NCBI GenBank assembly: GCA_946617545.1
Contig: CAMOKK010000081.1
Coordinates: 1-6,169 of the forward strand
Source of the DNA: an uncultured Bacteroidales bacterium
Lineage (GTDB): Bacteria > Bacteroidota > Bacteroidia > Bacteroidales > UBA932
Direction: 5' to 3'
Length of the DNA stretch: 6,169 nucleotides
Positions within the stretch are counted from its first letter, which is position 1, and each line of letters opens with the position of its first letter. The notes under the pieces are model-generated. The model saw only the letters and a list, made by a program, of their open reading frames with translations. It made no database searches and was not told the origin of the DNA. The translations under genes were made by a program, and so were the position numbers. Positions 6,052 to 6,169 of this stretch are shown in pieces.

Positions 6052-6169
6052 CTTTCTCCATCTGGATGCTGTGGGAGCCCTTGATCAGCACCGTGCATCC
6101 TTCCAAGGGGTTTTCTCTCAAATATTCGGCCAGATCCCGGGATGTGGCGAAAGTCTTGTGCGGCGTGCC
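6035..6169 (-). CDS. murF: UDP-N-acetylmuramoyl-tripeptide--D-alanyl-D-alanine ligase, C-terminal end only
   Basis: The last 44 codons and the TGA stop of a gene entering from the right edge. MurF adds D-Ala-D-Ala to the UDP-MurNAc tripeptide in the cytoplasm, the last soluble step of peptidoglycan precursor synthesis. The visible piece reads FATSRDLAEYLRENPLEG followed by [18 protein letters not shown]. The pattern of a helix ending in PL-G, then a strand VLIKGS, then a short amphipathic helix ending at the C-terminus is the usual end of MurF, where VLVKGSRxMxLE is common. Other Mur ligases can end somewhat similarly, so the exact member is inferred from this short tail. The stop lies 17 bp inside the convergent PAP2 gene, leaving no room for a terminator between the two. 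Confidence 0.8.
   Translation of the reverse strand, partial: GTPHKTFATSRDLAEYLRENPLEGCTVLIKGSHSIQMEKVIDVL

Overview
The window looks like ordinary chromosomal DNA of a GC-rich member of the Bacteroidota, most likely Bacteroidales. The evidence is a perfect Bacteroidota-type -7 promoter element (TAnnTTTG) ahead of the transporter gene, almost no Shine-Dalgarno sequences, an OmpA-like domain with the SPEG loop often seen in this phylum, and Obg and PAP2 proteins of Bacteroidota type. Genus cannot be fixed from the sequence alone. There are no RNA genes, insertion sequences, CRISPR arrays or phage genes.

Left part, minus strand (1-2443): a probable operon read right to left. It comprises a short single-stranded DNA-binding protein (ssb), then 4 bp later a 650-residue lipoprotein with an OmpA-like domain and a TPR-like tail, then 25 bp later the first 32 codons of a second lipoprotein that runs off the window. 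Middle (2444-2753): a 310-bp divergent intergenic region, AT-rich in its right half, holding candidate promoters for both sides but no gene.

Right part, plus strand (2754-6051): an uncharacterised 130-residue protein with an N-terminal zinc-ribbon-like cysteine cluster; then, behind its own strong promoter candidate, nupG (nucleoside/H+ symporter), obg (ribosome-assembly GTPase, 3 bp behind nupG) and a PAP2-family membrane phosphatase whose start lies inside the end of obg. The last 135 bp carry, on the minus strand, the C-terminal end of murF, whose stop codon lies inside the end of the PAP2 gene.

The functions are nucleoside uptake, ribosome assembly, lipid-phosphate hydrolysis (possibly undecaprenyl carrier recycling) and peptidoglycan precursor synthesis, next to a DNA-binding/envelope lipoprotein operon. 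I see no clearly new biological system. The items most worth a second look are the tight coupling of a tip-less SSB to a large envelope lipoprotein, the two uncharacterised proteins (650 aa and 130 aa), and the overlapping convergent ends of the PAP2 gene and murF.
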